A stretch of 64,000 nt of DNA from contig NZ_VAHN01000002.1 in the NCBI RefSeq assembly GCF_005796205.1, forward strand, positions 360,168 through 424,167, read 5' to 3'. A program made the translations under genes and the position numbers. Below, one piece after another: positions 34,460-41,447 of this stretch (position 1 is the first letter of the stretch; each line of letters starts with the position of its first letter). The notes beneath the pieces are model-generated. The model saw nothing but the letters and a program-made list of their open reading frames with translations, was not told where the DNA came from and did no database searches. This stretch comes from Pseudarthrobacter sp. NamE2 (GTDB taxonomy: Bacteria; Actinomycetota; Actinomycetes; Actinomycetales; Micrococcaceae).

Positions 34460-35575
34460 TCAGTTAACACTGCCAAGCTCCTTCGTCTCCTGGGCTTCCT
34501 CCCGGGGATCCGCTCCCAGGAGCCGCCGCAGGGACGCCAGCCGGGCCTCGCCGGTGGGTCCGGCGTGGCCTCCGGCCACCCAGGCGTCGAGGCCGCAGTC
34601 CACGGCCGTGGCAGTGTGCTTGCAGCCGCGTTCGCATTCATCAGTACCCGGGGCAAGGTCAGGAAAGGACCGTAAAATCCGGTCAGGGTCCACGTGCGCC
34701 AGGCCGAACGAACGGATGCCCGGGGTATCGATGATCCAACTGCCCGGAGGTGCATCCGCCAGCCGCAGCGCCAGCGCGGAGGACGACGTATGCCGGCCCC
34801 GCCCTGTTACCGCATTCACTCCGCCGGTTGCCCGTTCCGCCCCAGTCAGTGCATTGACCATCGTGGACTTGCCGACGCCGGAGTGCCCCAGCATCACCGT
34901 GACCTTCCCGTCCAGGTAGGAGCGCAGGGCGGCGACGGCGGTGCTGTCCAGCCTCGCGGAAAGCCCGTCGTCGGAGCGGGCGTCGATGCCTGATGCCTGC
35001 AGGTCGGCGGTGCGGCTGATAATGACCGGAAGGTCCAGGTGCGTGTAGTTGGACAGGAGCTCCGTTGGATCCTTGACATCCGCCTTGGTGACCAGCAGGA
35101 GCGGCTCGATGCCGGCGTCGTAGGCAGCCACCAGGGTCCGGTCGATGAAGCCCGTCCGCGGCTCGGGGTTGGCGGCGGCAACCACAATCACCAGCTGGTC
35201 AGCGTTGGCCACCACCACCCGTTCCACCGGATCCGTGTCGTCAGCACTGCGCCGCAACAGGGTTTTCCGGTCCTGGATCTTCACCAGCCGGGCCAGGGTG
35301 TGCGGTGCGCCGGAGACGTCCCCCACGAGCGATACGAAGTCACCGGCCACCACGGGCGAGCGGCGCAGCTCCCGGGCCCTGGCGGCGATGACGGTGCGTT
35401 CGTCGCCGGAGTCCTCACCCACCACCGCCGTGTAGCGCCCGCGGTCCACCGTGATGACGCGCCCGGTGACGGCGTCGTCGTGGCTGGGCCGGTCCTTGGT
35501 CCGGGGCCGCGACCCCTTTTTGTTCGGCCGGATCCGGACGTCCGATTCGTCCCAGGAATCAGTGCGCCGCGCCAC
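34460..35575 (-). CDS. rsgA: ribosome small subunit-dependent GTPase RsgA
   Basis: A 371-residue circularly permuted GTPase that helps mature the 30S subunit. An OB-like N-terminus (residues ~35-95) precedes G4 LLLVTKADVKD, then G1 GHSGVGKSTMVNAL and G3 WIIDTPGIRSFG, the permuted G4-G1-G3 order of the YjeQ family; the C-terminal zinc knuckle is ECERGCKHTATAVDCGL. Start GTG 35575 with GGAGGG 8 bases upstream, overlapping the 3' end of aroA by 17 bases; a longer frame upstream lies inside aroA. aroA-rsgA coupling is conserved in actinobacteria. Confidence 0.92.
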   Translation of the reverse strand: MARRTDSWDESDVRIRPNKKGSRPRTKDRPSHDDAVTGRVITVDRGRYTAVVGEDSGDERTVIAARARELRRSPVVAGDFVSLVGDVSGAPHTLARLVKIQDRKTLLRRSADDTDPVERVVVANADQLVIVVAAANPEPRTGFIDRTLVAAYDAGIEPLLLVTKADVKDPTELLSNYTHLDLPVIISRTADLQASGIDARSDDGLSARLDSTAVAALRSYLDGKVTVMLGHSGVGKSTMVNALTGAERATGGVNAVTGRGRHTSSSALALRLADAPPGSWIIDTPGIRSFGLAHVDPDRILRSFPDLAPGTDECERGCKHTATAVDCGLDAWVAGGHAGPTGEARLASLRRLLGADPREEAQETKELGSVN

Positions 35576-36959
35576 CGCTCGAACCCTCCGCCACAGTACC
35601 GGCTTCCTGCCCGGCTCCGCTGCCCTGGGCAACCATGTCGGTCCAGAGCCGGGGAAAGTCCGGCATGGTCTTGGCCGTGGTGGCGATGTCCTGCACCTGG
35701 ACTCCTTCCACCGCCAGGCCCAGGATTGCGCCGGCGGTGGCCATCCGGTGGTCCGCATAACTGTGTACGACGCCGGCGTGCAGCTTCGCGGGACGGATCA
35801 CCAGGCCGTCGCTGGTTTCCTCAGCGTCTCCGCCGAGGCGGTTGATTTCCGTCACCAGGGCGGCCAGCCGGTCGGTCTCGTGGCCCCGCAGGTGTGCGAT
35901 GCCGGTGAGCCGGGAAGGACCCGAGGCCAGCGCGCAGAGCGCCGCGACCGTGGGGGCGAGTTCGCTGGTATCGGCGAACTGGCCGCCTTTGATGTCCCGG
36001 CCCCCGGTCACCGTGAGGACGCCGTCCTTCAGCGTCACCTCAGCACCCATGTCGGCCAAAATGGTGCGCCAGAGGTCACCAACCTGCTGCGTCTGCTCCG
36101 GCCAGCCCGGAATCCGGACAGTACCCCGGGATGCCAGTGCTGCCGCCAGGAACGGGCCGGCATTGGAAAGGTCCTGTTCAATGCGTTGGTCGAAGGCGCG
36201 GATGGGACCGGGAGACACTACCCAGTGGTTGGGAACAGAATCATCCACCTGGACTCCCGCGCCACGCAGGACAGCAACGGTCATGTTGATGTGGTCCAGG
36301 CTGGGCACAGGCTTGCCCACATGCTCAAGGTGCAGGCCCTCAGTGAACCGGGCGCCCACCAGCAGCAAAGCCGAAACGAACTGGGACGATGCGCTGGCGT
36401 CGATGACCAGGTGACCGCCGCGCACGTCCCCCGTTCCCTCGACGACGAATGGCAGCGACGCCGGCACGCCGCCGTCCTCGGCGGAAACAGCAACGCCCAG
36501 CGCCTTCAGCGCCTCGATAATGGTTCCCATGGGACGCTTGCGCGCGTGCGGGTCGCCGTCGAACACGCTCGAGCCGTTCCGAAGTGCCGCCAGCGGCGGG
36601 ACGAACCGCATCACCGTGCCCGCCAGCCCGCAGTCGATCCTGGTAAGCCCCGCCTCCGCGTCCTGTCCCAGCGGTATCACCTCGAGGTCCGGGCCGAAAG
36701 CGCCGTCACCGGGTACCTCGGTGATGGTGGCTCCCAGTTGGCGGAGGGCCTCAATCATCAGCACCGAGTCCCGGGAGTGCAGCGGCGCCCGCAAACGGGA
36801 CGGGCCGTCCGCCAGCGCGGCGAGAACCAGATACCTGTTGGTCAGGGATTTCGACCCGGGCACTGTGACGGTGGCGTCAATAGGCCGCGATGCGAAGGGT
36901 GCGGGCCAGTTGGGAACGGAGGAGCCGGCGTCGTCCCGGATGGCGGCTTCGGAGGTCAT
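35559..36959 (-). CDS. aroA: 3-phosphoshikimate 1-carboxyvinyltransferase (EPSP synthase)
   Basis: A 466-residue shikimate-pathway enzyme joining PEP and shikimate-3-phosphate. VTVPGSKSLTNRYLVLAALADGPSRL is the N-terminal signature; DCGLAGTVMRFVPPLAAL and ASASSQFVSALLLVGARF are the S3P-binding segments; LKDGVLTVTGG and DHRMATAGAILGLAVEGV are the C-terminal ones. Preceded downstream by rsgA with a 17-base overlap. ATG start at 36959, 6 bases after the DoxX gene ends. Confidence 0.95.
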   Translation of the reverse strand: MTSEAAIRDDAGSSVPNWPAPFASRPIDATVTVPGSKSLTNRYLVLAALADGPSRLRAPLHSRDSVLMIEALRQLGATITEVPGDGAFGPDLEVIPLGQDAEAGLTRIDCGLAGTVMRFVPPLAALRNGSSVFDGDPHARKRPMGTIIEALKALGVAVSAEDGGVPASLPFVVEGTGDVRGGHLVIDASASSQFVSALLLVGARFTEGLHLEHVGKPVPSLDHINMTVAVLRGAGVQVDDSVPNHWVVSPGPIRAFDQRIEQDLSNAGPFLAAALASRGTVRIPGWPEQTQQVGDLWRTILADMGAEVTLKDGVLTVTGGRDIKGGQFADTSELAPTVAALCALASGPSRLTGIAHLRGHETDRLAALVTEINRLGGDAEETSDGLVIRPAKLHAGVVHSYADHRMATAGAILGLAVEGVQVQDIATTAKTMPDFPRLWTDMVAQGSGAGQEAGTVAEGSSGGAAH

Positions 36960-36965
36960 GCGTGC

Positions 36966-37514
36966 TTATGCCCCCGTTGTCTGCTCGACGGCACGGCGTA
37001 CTGCCTTGTCCGCCTTGGCAAGCTTCTTGTTGGTGGTCCGCCGTGCGTCCGCTGCCAGGTGGGAGGCACTCTTCCGCGCGTCAGCCGCCAGGTGCTCGGC
37101 ACGCCACGCAAGCCCAGGCTTTCCTGCAGTGTCAACGGCGGCGAGCAGCGCCCCGCCGCTGAGCGACAGGTTCTTCAGCAGCTGGCTGCGGCGTGATCCG
37201 CGGGCTTCCTTGCTGCTGATGTCCGCGCTGCGCCATTCCACGAAGGTGTTCAGCAGGGAGATGACCGTGAGCACGGCAGCAGAGAGCCGGGAGAATTTTC
37301 CGAGTCCGAAGAGCACACCGGCGCCTACCTGGGTTCCGCCAATTACGCGGGCCAGCATCTTCTCGTCTGCCTGGAACGGCAGTGACGCCGCAGCCTTGCG
37401 GAGCAGGGGGGAGAGCTGCTGCGCGGTGTCGTCGTTGTTTTTGAGCTTATCCATTCCGGCGAGAACGAAACTGGATGCCAGCATGGGCCGGGCGAGGGTG
37501 CGGACTAAGGTCAT
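36966..37514 (-). CDS. DoxX-family membrane protein
   Basis: A 182-residue membrane protein. LVRTLARPMLASSFVLAGMDKLKN near the start is the DoxX signature, then ARVIGGTQVGAGVLFGLGKFSRLSAAVLTVISLLNTFVEW gives two spans. The C-terminal 50 residues are basic and Ala/Lys-rich, not typical of DoxX. In mycobacteria DoxX partners sodA and a thiosulfate-related system in membrane redox stress; proximity to divergent sigR is suggestive but not proof. AGGAGGAATT precedes the ATG at 37514. Confidence 0.8.
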   Translation of the reverse strand: MTLVRTLARPMLASSFVLAGMDKLKNNDDTAQQLSPLLRKAAASLPFQADEKMLARVIGGTQVGAGVLFGLGKFSRLSAAVLTVISLLNTFVEWRSADISSKEARGSRRSQLLKNLSLSGGALLAAVDTAGKPGLAWRAEHLAADARKSASHLAADARRTTNKKLAKADKAVRRAVEQTTGA

Positions 37515-37581
37515 GGAATTCCTCCTGGCTGGACGAACCGCGTCATAGGGGGCGGAGTCCGTTCTAGTCTTGCACTTTTAG

Positions 37582-37607
37582 GGAATATTTGCCCAAGGGC
37601 AGGGGTT
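37582..37607 (+). promoter_or_regulatory. sigma-R-type autoregulatory promoter
   Basis: GGAAT (37582-37586), an 18-base spacer and GTT (37605-37607) fit the thiol-stress sigma-R consensus GGAAT-N18-GTT. It lies about 220 bases before the ATG at 37832, so SigR would drive its own gene from it. Confidence 0.65.
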
Positions 37608-37831
37608 ATGGAAAAGCGGGCCGGGAAAGGTTGGGCCGCAACCAAAGTATGGAACTGAACCGCAGGTATGCGATCGGTGCAAAAACACGGAAAACGGGTC
37701 GGAGCTGGTCCTTGCGGCAGGTATTGGACGGAATTGATGCAGGTGGCCCCGTGGCTGTCCGCCTGACGGAGGCAGATGGCCCGGAGTACGGTACGGCGCG
37801 TGCCAGGAGCCTGACAGTAGACTTGAAGGCA

Positions 37832-38596
37832 ATGAACACCCTGGATCCGGCCGTGTCGGCCATGTACGAGGCGTCGAACGACGAAGCGAAGGGCGCACCC
37901 GGCGCGGCGCCCGAATCCGTAGCGGCTGAAGCGGCGCAGGACGGAGCCGAGGCTCCTGAAACGGTGGTGGATGTTTCCACTGAAACCGTGGAACAACGGC
38001 GCCTGCGCTTCGAGCGTGATGCCATGCAGTATGTGGACCAGCTGTACTCCGCCGCCATGCGGATGGCCCGGAACCCTTCGGACGCCGAGGACCTCGTCCA
38101 GGAGGCGTATACCAAGGCGTTCTCTGCCTTCCACCAGTACAAGCCGGGGACGAACCTGAAGGCGTGGCTGTACCGCATCCTGACGAACACCTACATCAAT
38201 CTGTACCGCAAGCGGCAGCGCGAACCGCTCCAGTCCAACTCCGACACCATCGAGGACTGGCAGTTGGCGCGGGCCGAATCACATACCTCCAGCGGGCTCC
38301 GGTCCGCGGAGGCGGAGGCGCTGGATCACCTTCCGGATTCTGACGTCAAGCGCGCGCTCCAGGACATCCCCGAGGAATTCCGCCTTGCGGTGTACTTCGC
38401 CGACGTCGAGGGGTTCGCGTACAAGGAAATTTCAGACATCATGAACACGCCTATCGGCACTGTGATGTCACGGCTCCACCGCGGCCGGCGCATGTTGCGG
38501 GACATGCTGGCGGAGTATGCCGCCGAGCGGGGATTCAAAACGGCCGCGGATGGACAGGAAACGGCTGCAAGCACACAACAGGAGAGCAGGAAATGA
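37832..38596 (+). CDS. sigR: RNA polymerase sigma factor SigR/SigH (thiol-oxidative stress)
   Basis: A 254-residue group 4 sigma factor. Region 2 is [35 protein letters not shown] plus [27 protein letters not shown]; region 4 is [45 protein letters not shown]. It closely resembles mycobacterial SigH. The ATG at 37832 has GAAGG very close (2 bases), so the start is uncertain; the frame stays open back to 37589 with in-frame TTG 37631 and ATG 37649, offering a longer form from the upstream promoter. A ~65-residue acidic N-terminus precedes region 2. Overlaps rsrA by 4 bases. Confidence 0.93.
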   Translation: MNTLDPAVSAMYEASNDEAKGAPGAAPESVAAEAAQDGAEAPETVVDVSTETVEQRRLRFERDAMQYVDQLYSAAMRMARNPSDAEDLVQEAYTKAFSAFHQYKPGTNLKAWLYRILTNTYINLYRKRQREPLQSNSDTIEDWQLARAESHTSSGLRSAEAEALDHLPDSDVKRALQDIPEEFRLAVYFADVEGFAYKEISDIMNTPIGTVMSRLHRGRRMLRDMLAEYAAERGFKTAADGQETAASTQQESRK

Positions 38597-38853
38597 GCGA
38601 CTGCCAGGGATTGGGCGATTGCGACGACACCCGGATGCAACGCATCTACGAGTACCTTGACGGCGCCTTGACCCGTGAGGACATCACGGAGATCAAGAAC
38701 CACCTTGATGAGTGCCCGGAGTGCACCGAGCAGTACGACCTTGAATGCGTCATCCGCAACATGGTCAAGCGCTCCTGCACTGAAGCTGCCCCGGAAAACC
38801 TGAAACACGCCATTCTGGACCGGATTCATGCCATCCGGTCCGTGGATGCGTAG
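38593..38853 (+). CDS. rsrA: anti-sigma factor RsrA (zinc ZAS family)
   Basis: An 86-residue redox-sensing anti-sigma factor. The zinc site HxxxCxxC is His37-Cys41-Cys44 ([10 protein letters not shown]), with Cys10 (GDCDD) and Cys62 completing the family's Cys set; oxidation forms a disulfide that releases SigR. The final helices ([15 protein letters not shown]) bind the sigma factor. ATGA overlap with sigR ensures stoichiometric synthesis. Followed by a strong terminator. Confidence 0.94.
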   Translation: MSDCQGLGDCDDTRMQRIYEYLDGALTREDITEIKNHLDECPECTEQYDLECVIRNMVKRSCTEAAPENLKHAILDRIHAIRSVDA

Positions 38854-38894
38854 GGGCCGCCGCAGGCTTTTCCGCCGGCACATTGAGCTTGGAC

Positions 38895-38938
38895 AATGAA
38901 GGACCCCGGAAACCGAGTGGTTTCCGGGGTCCTTCATT
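38895..38938. terminator. bidirectional terminator after rsrA
   Basis: Perfect 20-base stem (38895-38914 with 38919-38938) and a GAGT loop between the convergent rsrA and bL37 genes; the core is GGACCCCGGAAACC. Confidence 0.9.
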
Positions 38939-38961
38939 TGAACCGTAGTCCCTGGCTTTGC

Positions 38962-39036
38962 CTAGGTGTTGGGGCGCTTCCCATGGTTCGCGCCGCCACG
39001 CTTACGGTCACGACGCTTGCGTGCACGCTTGCTCAT
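38962..39036 (-). CDS. 50S ribosomal protein bL37
   Basis: A 24-residue, extremely basic protein: MSKRARKRRDRKR... ending ANHGKRPNT. It matches the mycobacterial ribosomal protein bL37 (MAKRGRKKRDRKH, ANHGKRPNA), found in the large-subunit exit region in cryo-EM structures and restricted to actinobacteria. AAGGAGG sits 7 bases before the ATG at 39036. It is shorter than automatic gene callers usually accept. Identification rests on size, charge and both ends of the sequence. Confidence 0.88.
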   Translation of the reverse strand: MSKRARKRRDRKRGGANHGKRPNT

Positions 39037-39172
39037 AGCTGGCCTCCTTACTTTTCGGTACTCAAAAGAGCTGCCCTCCAGTCTCCCACATCCTCAGACC
39101 ACCCGCGAACCGGTAACCGCCGCGTGACCTGCACCGCCCTGTGCGGTGCTGGTCCGGAGTGGTTGGTCCGGC

Positions 39173-39787
39173 CTAGGACGTGAGCGTGTTCCGGATGGCA
39201 AGCCTGGCCTGCTCCAGGACAGTGCGCATGGTTTCAAGGGTGACAGGATCCAGCGGCCGGTTCCGCGCATGCCGGCGGAGCTCGGTCCGGAGATCGTCCC
39301 GGAATTCCTGGAGCATCAGCTCGGCATCCTTGAGAGGGCGTACGCCGTCTGCGGGTATGCGGCCGCCGGGGACCCGGAACTCCGCAGTCCCGGCTGCGCT
39401 CCGCGCGGCCTCGGCCGTGGCTGCAAGGTCTGCCCGGATGCCCCGCATATTGCTGCGGATATCGTTGCGGAGCCCGTCCGCCAACCGGCGCACCGAGGCG
39501 GAGATGCCATCCTCCACGCCCGCCAGCTCATCCCGCCGCCGGTCCAGTTCCGCCCGTCCGGCTGCCGTGATGTGGTAATTGGTCCGGCGGCCCGCCGACT
39601 CCGTGGCCACCAGGCCCTCCTCTTCGAGTTTCCCCAGGCGGGGGTAGATGGTTCCGGCGCTTGGCGAGTAGGTACCGCCGAAGCGGTCCTTCAATGCCTT
39701 GATCAGCTCGTAGCCGTGCTTGGGTCCGGACTCGAGCAGTGCCAGCAGGTAAAGGCGCAGGGCACCGTGCGCGAAAACCGGGGGCAC
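39173..39787 (-). CDS. PadR-family transcriptional regulator
   Basis: A 204-residue regulator. The PadR winged HTH is at residues 8-90: GALRLYLLALLESGPKHGYELIKALKDRFGGTYSPSAGTIYPRLGKLEEEGLV followed by the wing TESAGRRTNYHITAAGRAELDRR. The rest is a helical dimerisation domain of the AcrR-like PadR group II. GTG start overlapping the DUF4097 stop by one base, so it should control that operon by feedback. Effector unknown. Confidence 0.92.
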   Translation of the reverse strand: MPPVFAHGALRLYLLALLESGPKHGYELIKALKDRFGGTYSPSAGTIYPRLGKLEEEGLVATESAGRRTNYHITAAGRAELDRRRDELAGVEDGISASVRRLADGLRNDIRSNMRGIRADLAATAEAARSAAGTAEFRVPGGRIPADGVRPLKDAELMLQEFRDDLRTELRRHARNRPLDPVTLETMRTVLEQARLAIRNTLTS

Positions 39788-40614
39788 TAGAGCGCGGCTT
39801 CCGCGGTACCGGTCGGTGCGCGGTGAAGGATCGACGTCGTTCCGGAGACGAAGTTGGTCCGTACGAGCATCAGTTGGCTGTCGGGGCCCGCGATGGTCTC
39901 CACTTTCCCGCCCAGCTGGGCGTAGCGCTGGTTGTCGATCACCAGGGTGCCGCTGGCTGTTTTGGCCACAATGTCCACTCCGACGTCGTGGGGTAGCCGG
40001 ATGGTGAGGTCGCCGGAAACCGAATTGGAACCGAAGTCCCGGGTGAAGCCGTGCAGGTCGAAGCTCAAGTCTCCGCTGACGGTGCTGGCGCGGACATTGC
40101 TGAACTCCCCGGACGCAGTGACTTCACCGGAGACGCTTTTGGCTGTCAGGACTCCGCGGTGGTTGCGCGCGGACACCTCTCCACTGACAGTGTTGACGTG
40201 CAGTTCCCCTCCCGTGCCGTCAGCCATAACCGCTCCGGATACCGTATTGAGGCGCGTATGCCCGGTGACACCGGAAACCAGGCCGTCACCGCTGACGATT
40301 CCGGCTTCCACGTCGACGCCCGCAGGAACCGCGATGCTGATGACGGCCGAATTATCACTGTTGTGGTTCACCGTTCCCATCAGGTTCTTGAACCACCCCT
40401 GGGCGCCATGAAGCTGGTGCCGGATCTCCAGCCGCCCGGCCGTTACACTGACGTCCACCGGGTCGCCATGGACGTCGGAGATTTCGATCCGCGTGACGGG
40501 CTCCTGATGCGTGACGATGTCGAACCGGCCGTGCACCATGCCCAGCTTGAGGAGGGTGACACCGTCGACGTCTATGGTCTGCGGGCTGCTGACGGTCCAG
40601 TTCTGGTCGGACAT
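39787..40614 (-). CDS. DUF4097 beta-strand repeat protein
   Basis: A 275-residue protein made of repeated short beta-strands: VSGDGLVSGVTGHTRLNTVSGAVMADGTGGELHVNTVSGEVSARNH..., with VSG(E/D) recurring about every 15-20 residues, the right-handed beta-helix pattern of DUF4097 (adhesin-like). No signal peptide is visible, so it is probably cytoplasmic. Such genes are usually coupled to PadR regulators or DUF1700 membrane proteins. Function is unknown; envelope-stress sensing is the common guess. AGG before ATG 40614. Confidence 0.85.
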   Translation of the reverse strand: MSDQNWTVSSPQTIDVDGVTLLKLGMVHGRFDIVTHQEPVTRIEISDVHGDPVDVSVTAGRLEIRHQLHGAQGWFKNLMGTVNHNSDNSAVISIAVPAGVDVEAGIVSGDGLVSGVTGHTRLNTVSGAVMADGTGGELHVNTVSGEVSARNHRGVLTAKSVSGEVTASGEFSNVRASTVSGDLSFDLHGFTRDFGSNSVSGDLTIRLPHDVGVDIVAKTASGTLVIDNQRYAQLGGKVETIAGPDSQLMLVRTNFVSGTTSILHRAPTGTAEAAL

Positions 40615-40631
40615 GTGAACCTCCGAAAAAG

Positions 40632-40695
40632 GCGATATATCGCGTGTAGCAGTCAGGTTACAGCCGGCCTGATCTGCAGGTCAAGATATATCGCG
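40632..40695. promoter_or_regulatory. paired GATATATCGCG elements, candidate PadR operator
   Basis: The palindrome GCGATATATCGC (40632-40643) lies 18 bases upstream of the DUF4097 start, and GATATATCGCG recurs 51 bases farther (40634-40644 and 40685-40695). AT-rich dyads of this sort are typical PadR targets. It falls between the DUF4097-padR operon and the SGNH gene on the minus strand. Confidence 0.55.
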
Positions 40696-40703
40696 AGGAA
40701 GGA

Positions 40704-41303
40704 TCAGGCCGGGGCTTCCATCCCCAGCCACTGGAACCAGCCGCGGTGAAGCACCAGCCAGGCCATCAGCCCGTACCCGGCCTGCCCCGGTGTTCCTGCG
40801 TTCGCGGCCAGGTCCTGGCGCCACTGCTCATGGTTCAGCAGGGGCGAGAACGTGTCCACGTAAAGGTGCTTGCGGCGCGTGGTGACGTCCGCGAAGGCGG
40901 TATTGAGTTCGTCCAGCCGCCGGTTCTGGGCGGGGTCCAGGGTGGGCGGCGGTCCCACGACAAAGACCTCGATCCGGTTCTGAGAAGCGGAGTCCAGGAT
41001 GTTGGCCAGGTTGAGCCTGCTGCGGGCGGTGGACAGTCCGAACTCGATGTCCCGCCCGGAGAGGCCGATCACCAGGCGGTTTTCCGCGTGGTGGCTGAAG
41101 CGGCGGCCGGCCTCTTCCAGCCACCGTGCGGCCAGGCCCTCGGTACCTTCCTGCGGGCAGGGGAGGGCGTAGCTTTCCAGCAGCACACCGTCCTGTGGAG
41201 TGCGGGCCAGGACACGGCCCAGCCAACCAAGGGCCCTGGGATCGCCAAGTCCGGCCAGCAGTTCATCTCCTACAGCTGCAATGCGCAGCTTCCTGTCTTC
41301 CAC
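40704..41303 (-). CDS. SGNH/GDSL-like hydrolase-fold protein
   Basis: A 199-residue protein of the SGNH fold. Block I is IAAVGDELLAGLGDPRALGW: the nucleophile position reads GDEL, with Glu in place of Ser. GLSGRDIEFGL (block III-like) and a C-terminal AWLVLHRGW follow. Without Ser the classical esterase mechanism is not possible, so it may be a binding protein or use another chemistry. GTG start at 41303. The conserved GDEL context suggests a real subfamily rather than an error. Confidence 0.7.
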   Translation of the reverse strand: MEDRKLRIAAVGDELLAGLGDPRALGWLGRVLARTPQDGVLLESYALPCPQEGTEGLAARWLEEAGRRFSHHAENRLVIGLSGRDIEFGLSTARSRLNLANILDSASQNRIEVFVVGPPPTLDPAQNRRLDELNTAFADVTTRRKHLYVDTFSPLLNHEQWRQDLAANAGTPGQAGYGLMAWLVLHRGWFQWLGMEAPA

Positions 41304-41447
41304 GCGATCCTCTTTACTTCAGTCCCTGGCCGCTGGCCACCGTCTGCCGCCGCCGCTGCGGCAGCACGGGGCGGCACTGTTTTCCATTAAACAGAACTGC
41401 CCGGCCGGAGTCTGGTATTTCGACGTCCGGCCGGGCAGCCTTACTGC

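Noticed and set aside
35451..37196. 581-residue frame opposite aroA
   Set aside because: Shadow of aroA and doxX; no domain or ribosome binding site.
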